Assembly (NCBI GenBank): GCA_013396525.1
Contig: VWYX01001224.1
Coordinates: 124,001 to 188,000, forward strand
Direction of reading: 5' to 3'
Length of the DNA: 64,000 bases
From: Chaetorhynchus papuensis
Lineage: Eukaryota > Chordata > Aves > Passeriformes > Rhipiduridae
How positions within the stretch are numbered: position 1 is the stretch's first letter; the number at the start of each line of letters is the position of its first letter. Shown here in pieces: positions 62,647 through 64,000 of this stretch. The notes under the pieces were generated by a model. It worked only from the letters and a program-made list of their open reading frames with translations, did no database searches and was not told the DNA's origin. The translations under genes and the position numbers were made by a program.

Positions 62647-64000
62647 GTGAGTTGGAGCTCTTATTTCTGCCTTGATATTTTCCCACAATATTTTGGAGGG
62701 AACCTCCTACAGTGGAGGGACTCTTGTCATTAAATGGCACTCCACTGGATTTTCTTGGGTGAAAAGCTTTCGTCTGGGTTTCCTGTAAACTTGTCCTCAG
62801 AACTCTGTCCCATGTAACCTAACAGTTCTGCTGCCAGAGAGGGAAGATGGGAAAGTTGCTGGCTGCACCCTCACAAAGGTTTCTGAACTGCCATTGCCAA
62901 TGGAGGGATGCCCCAGCTAAGCTCTGTGCCTCCCAGTATAGGCACTTGCCTCTTATAGCTGCCTCCAGTGACAGCAGTGCAGGGCTTTCCTCTGGAAGGA
63001 CTGGACCTCTCCAAGTGGAATTCAACAAAGCTTATAAAAACCAGCACTTCTTTTTCAGTCAAGGAAGGCAGAGGTGCATGTGGTTAGAAGCCTACACACA
63101 GAGCTGGAAATGGAAAAACAACTTAACCGTTTATTTGCCTTTTTTTTTTTTTTTTGTTCCAGGGCTTTAGTTTGCTTCTATTTCTGTCCAAATCTGTTAA
63201 AAAAATTTTTAAAAAATCTTTGCCCAGCTAATCATTCTTCCAGTTCCTGGCCCGCTTCCAGCAATGACCAATAGCATTCACAATATGAGGATTTTATGTG
63301 TTTCTCTGAAGTACCTAATTATACTGCTTGGTCCTGAGAAATTTATATGTGACCCTTGTTGGCAATTATTTTAAGCAAGGTGTTTTATAGCCAGTTACTG
63401 CAAATACAATTTATATAAAACGTTTAACCCTCTTTGGACTCCTGGTGAGCAAATTTCTTAGACAATGTGTCGACCAGAGAGTCCCCACGTTAATGATACG
63501 AGAATTTCTATAAAGCATTTCCCAGTAGCCATTTTAAGATGGGAGAGATTCTTTAGTATTTTTACTTCTGGCCCTAGTTCCTTTCTTATATTTCTAGAAG
63601 AGGACCTGAGATCTCACTTCTGGCCTTCCACTGCCGCATGCTTTGTAGGGCTTTGTTTATGCTTCTTTCTCTTCCAAACCAATCCTTAGTTACTGTCATT
63701 CTGGTAGGCACATATGTGCCTATGTGTAGCTCTGATCTTTTTCTGCATCCATCTGTGCCTTTTCTGGTAAAGTCAGAAGCACTAAGCATAATATTCCCTG
63801 GTGATTTAGTGGGCTGCAGATCATTATTATTCTGGTAAAGGAAAATCAAATGCTTGACTGAGCCGAAGCTTGTTTAACCTGAAAGAAAACTAACAGCAAC
63901 CGTAAAGCACATGATACAGCATCTGCCTCCCAATCACTGCTCTCTCTGTAGCCTTGAACCTGCTTAAGCCACCTTTGAGATATTTTTAGCAATATCACTG
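62647..64000 (+). other. EIF4E2 intron 4 (partial)
   Basis: After the donor at 62647 no further EIF4E2 exon is seen before the window ends; the next expected coding segment would follow residue 125. The stretch is intronic, with a long T run at about 63141-63156, and has no recognised repeat family or RNA gene. Confidence 0.75.

Overview
The window is vertebrate nuclear DNA and almost certainly from a bird, quite possibly a songbird. The evidence is split genes with GT-AG introns, moderately AT-rich intergenic DNA, two 3'-end fragments of CR1-type LINEs, and an LTR-like block that resembles passerine endogenous retroviral LTRs. No bacterial or viral gene organisation is present. The species assignment is inference.

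From 1 to about 57 kb the window is a tandem, same-strand array of cytochrome P450 family 2 (CYP2) genes. Gene A (1113-2370) enters from the left and shows only exons 7-9. Gene B (5774-18014) and gene C (31025-41188) are complete nine-exon genes. Both have exon coding lengths of 171-163-150-161-177-142-188-142-179 bp and encode 490 residues, with every P450 hallmark in place: an N-terminal anchor, the proline-rich hinge, WxxxR, the I-helix GGxET, ExxR, PxxF and FxxGxRxCxG. Downstream lie two decayed relatives that conventional ORF calling misses. One is a lone exon-6 relic (49857-49998). The other is a pseudogene (51587-56820) in which exons 1, 3, 4, 5, 6 and 7 are recognisable in order, with in-frame stops and frameshifts.

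The right end holds the first four coding exons of EIF4E2 (4EHP), starting at 57996 in a CpG-rich promoter that contains a YY1-type motif and ETS-type motifs. The gene continues beyond 64000. EIF4E2 is unrelated in function to the P450s and marks the edge of the array.

The most notable signal is a 204-bp stretch that is identical, base for base, between genes B and C. It covers the end of intron 8 and the coding part of exon 9 up to the stop codon. The neighbouring exon 8 differs at 29 of 142 positions by my count. This points to recent gene conversion, or to an assembly artefact. The CYP2 subfamily cannot be fixed from sequence alone. From memory of bird P450 complements, CYP2AB (or a CYP2J-like group) is the first hypothesis to test. 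I found no convincing new kind of biological system in the window.
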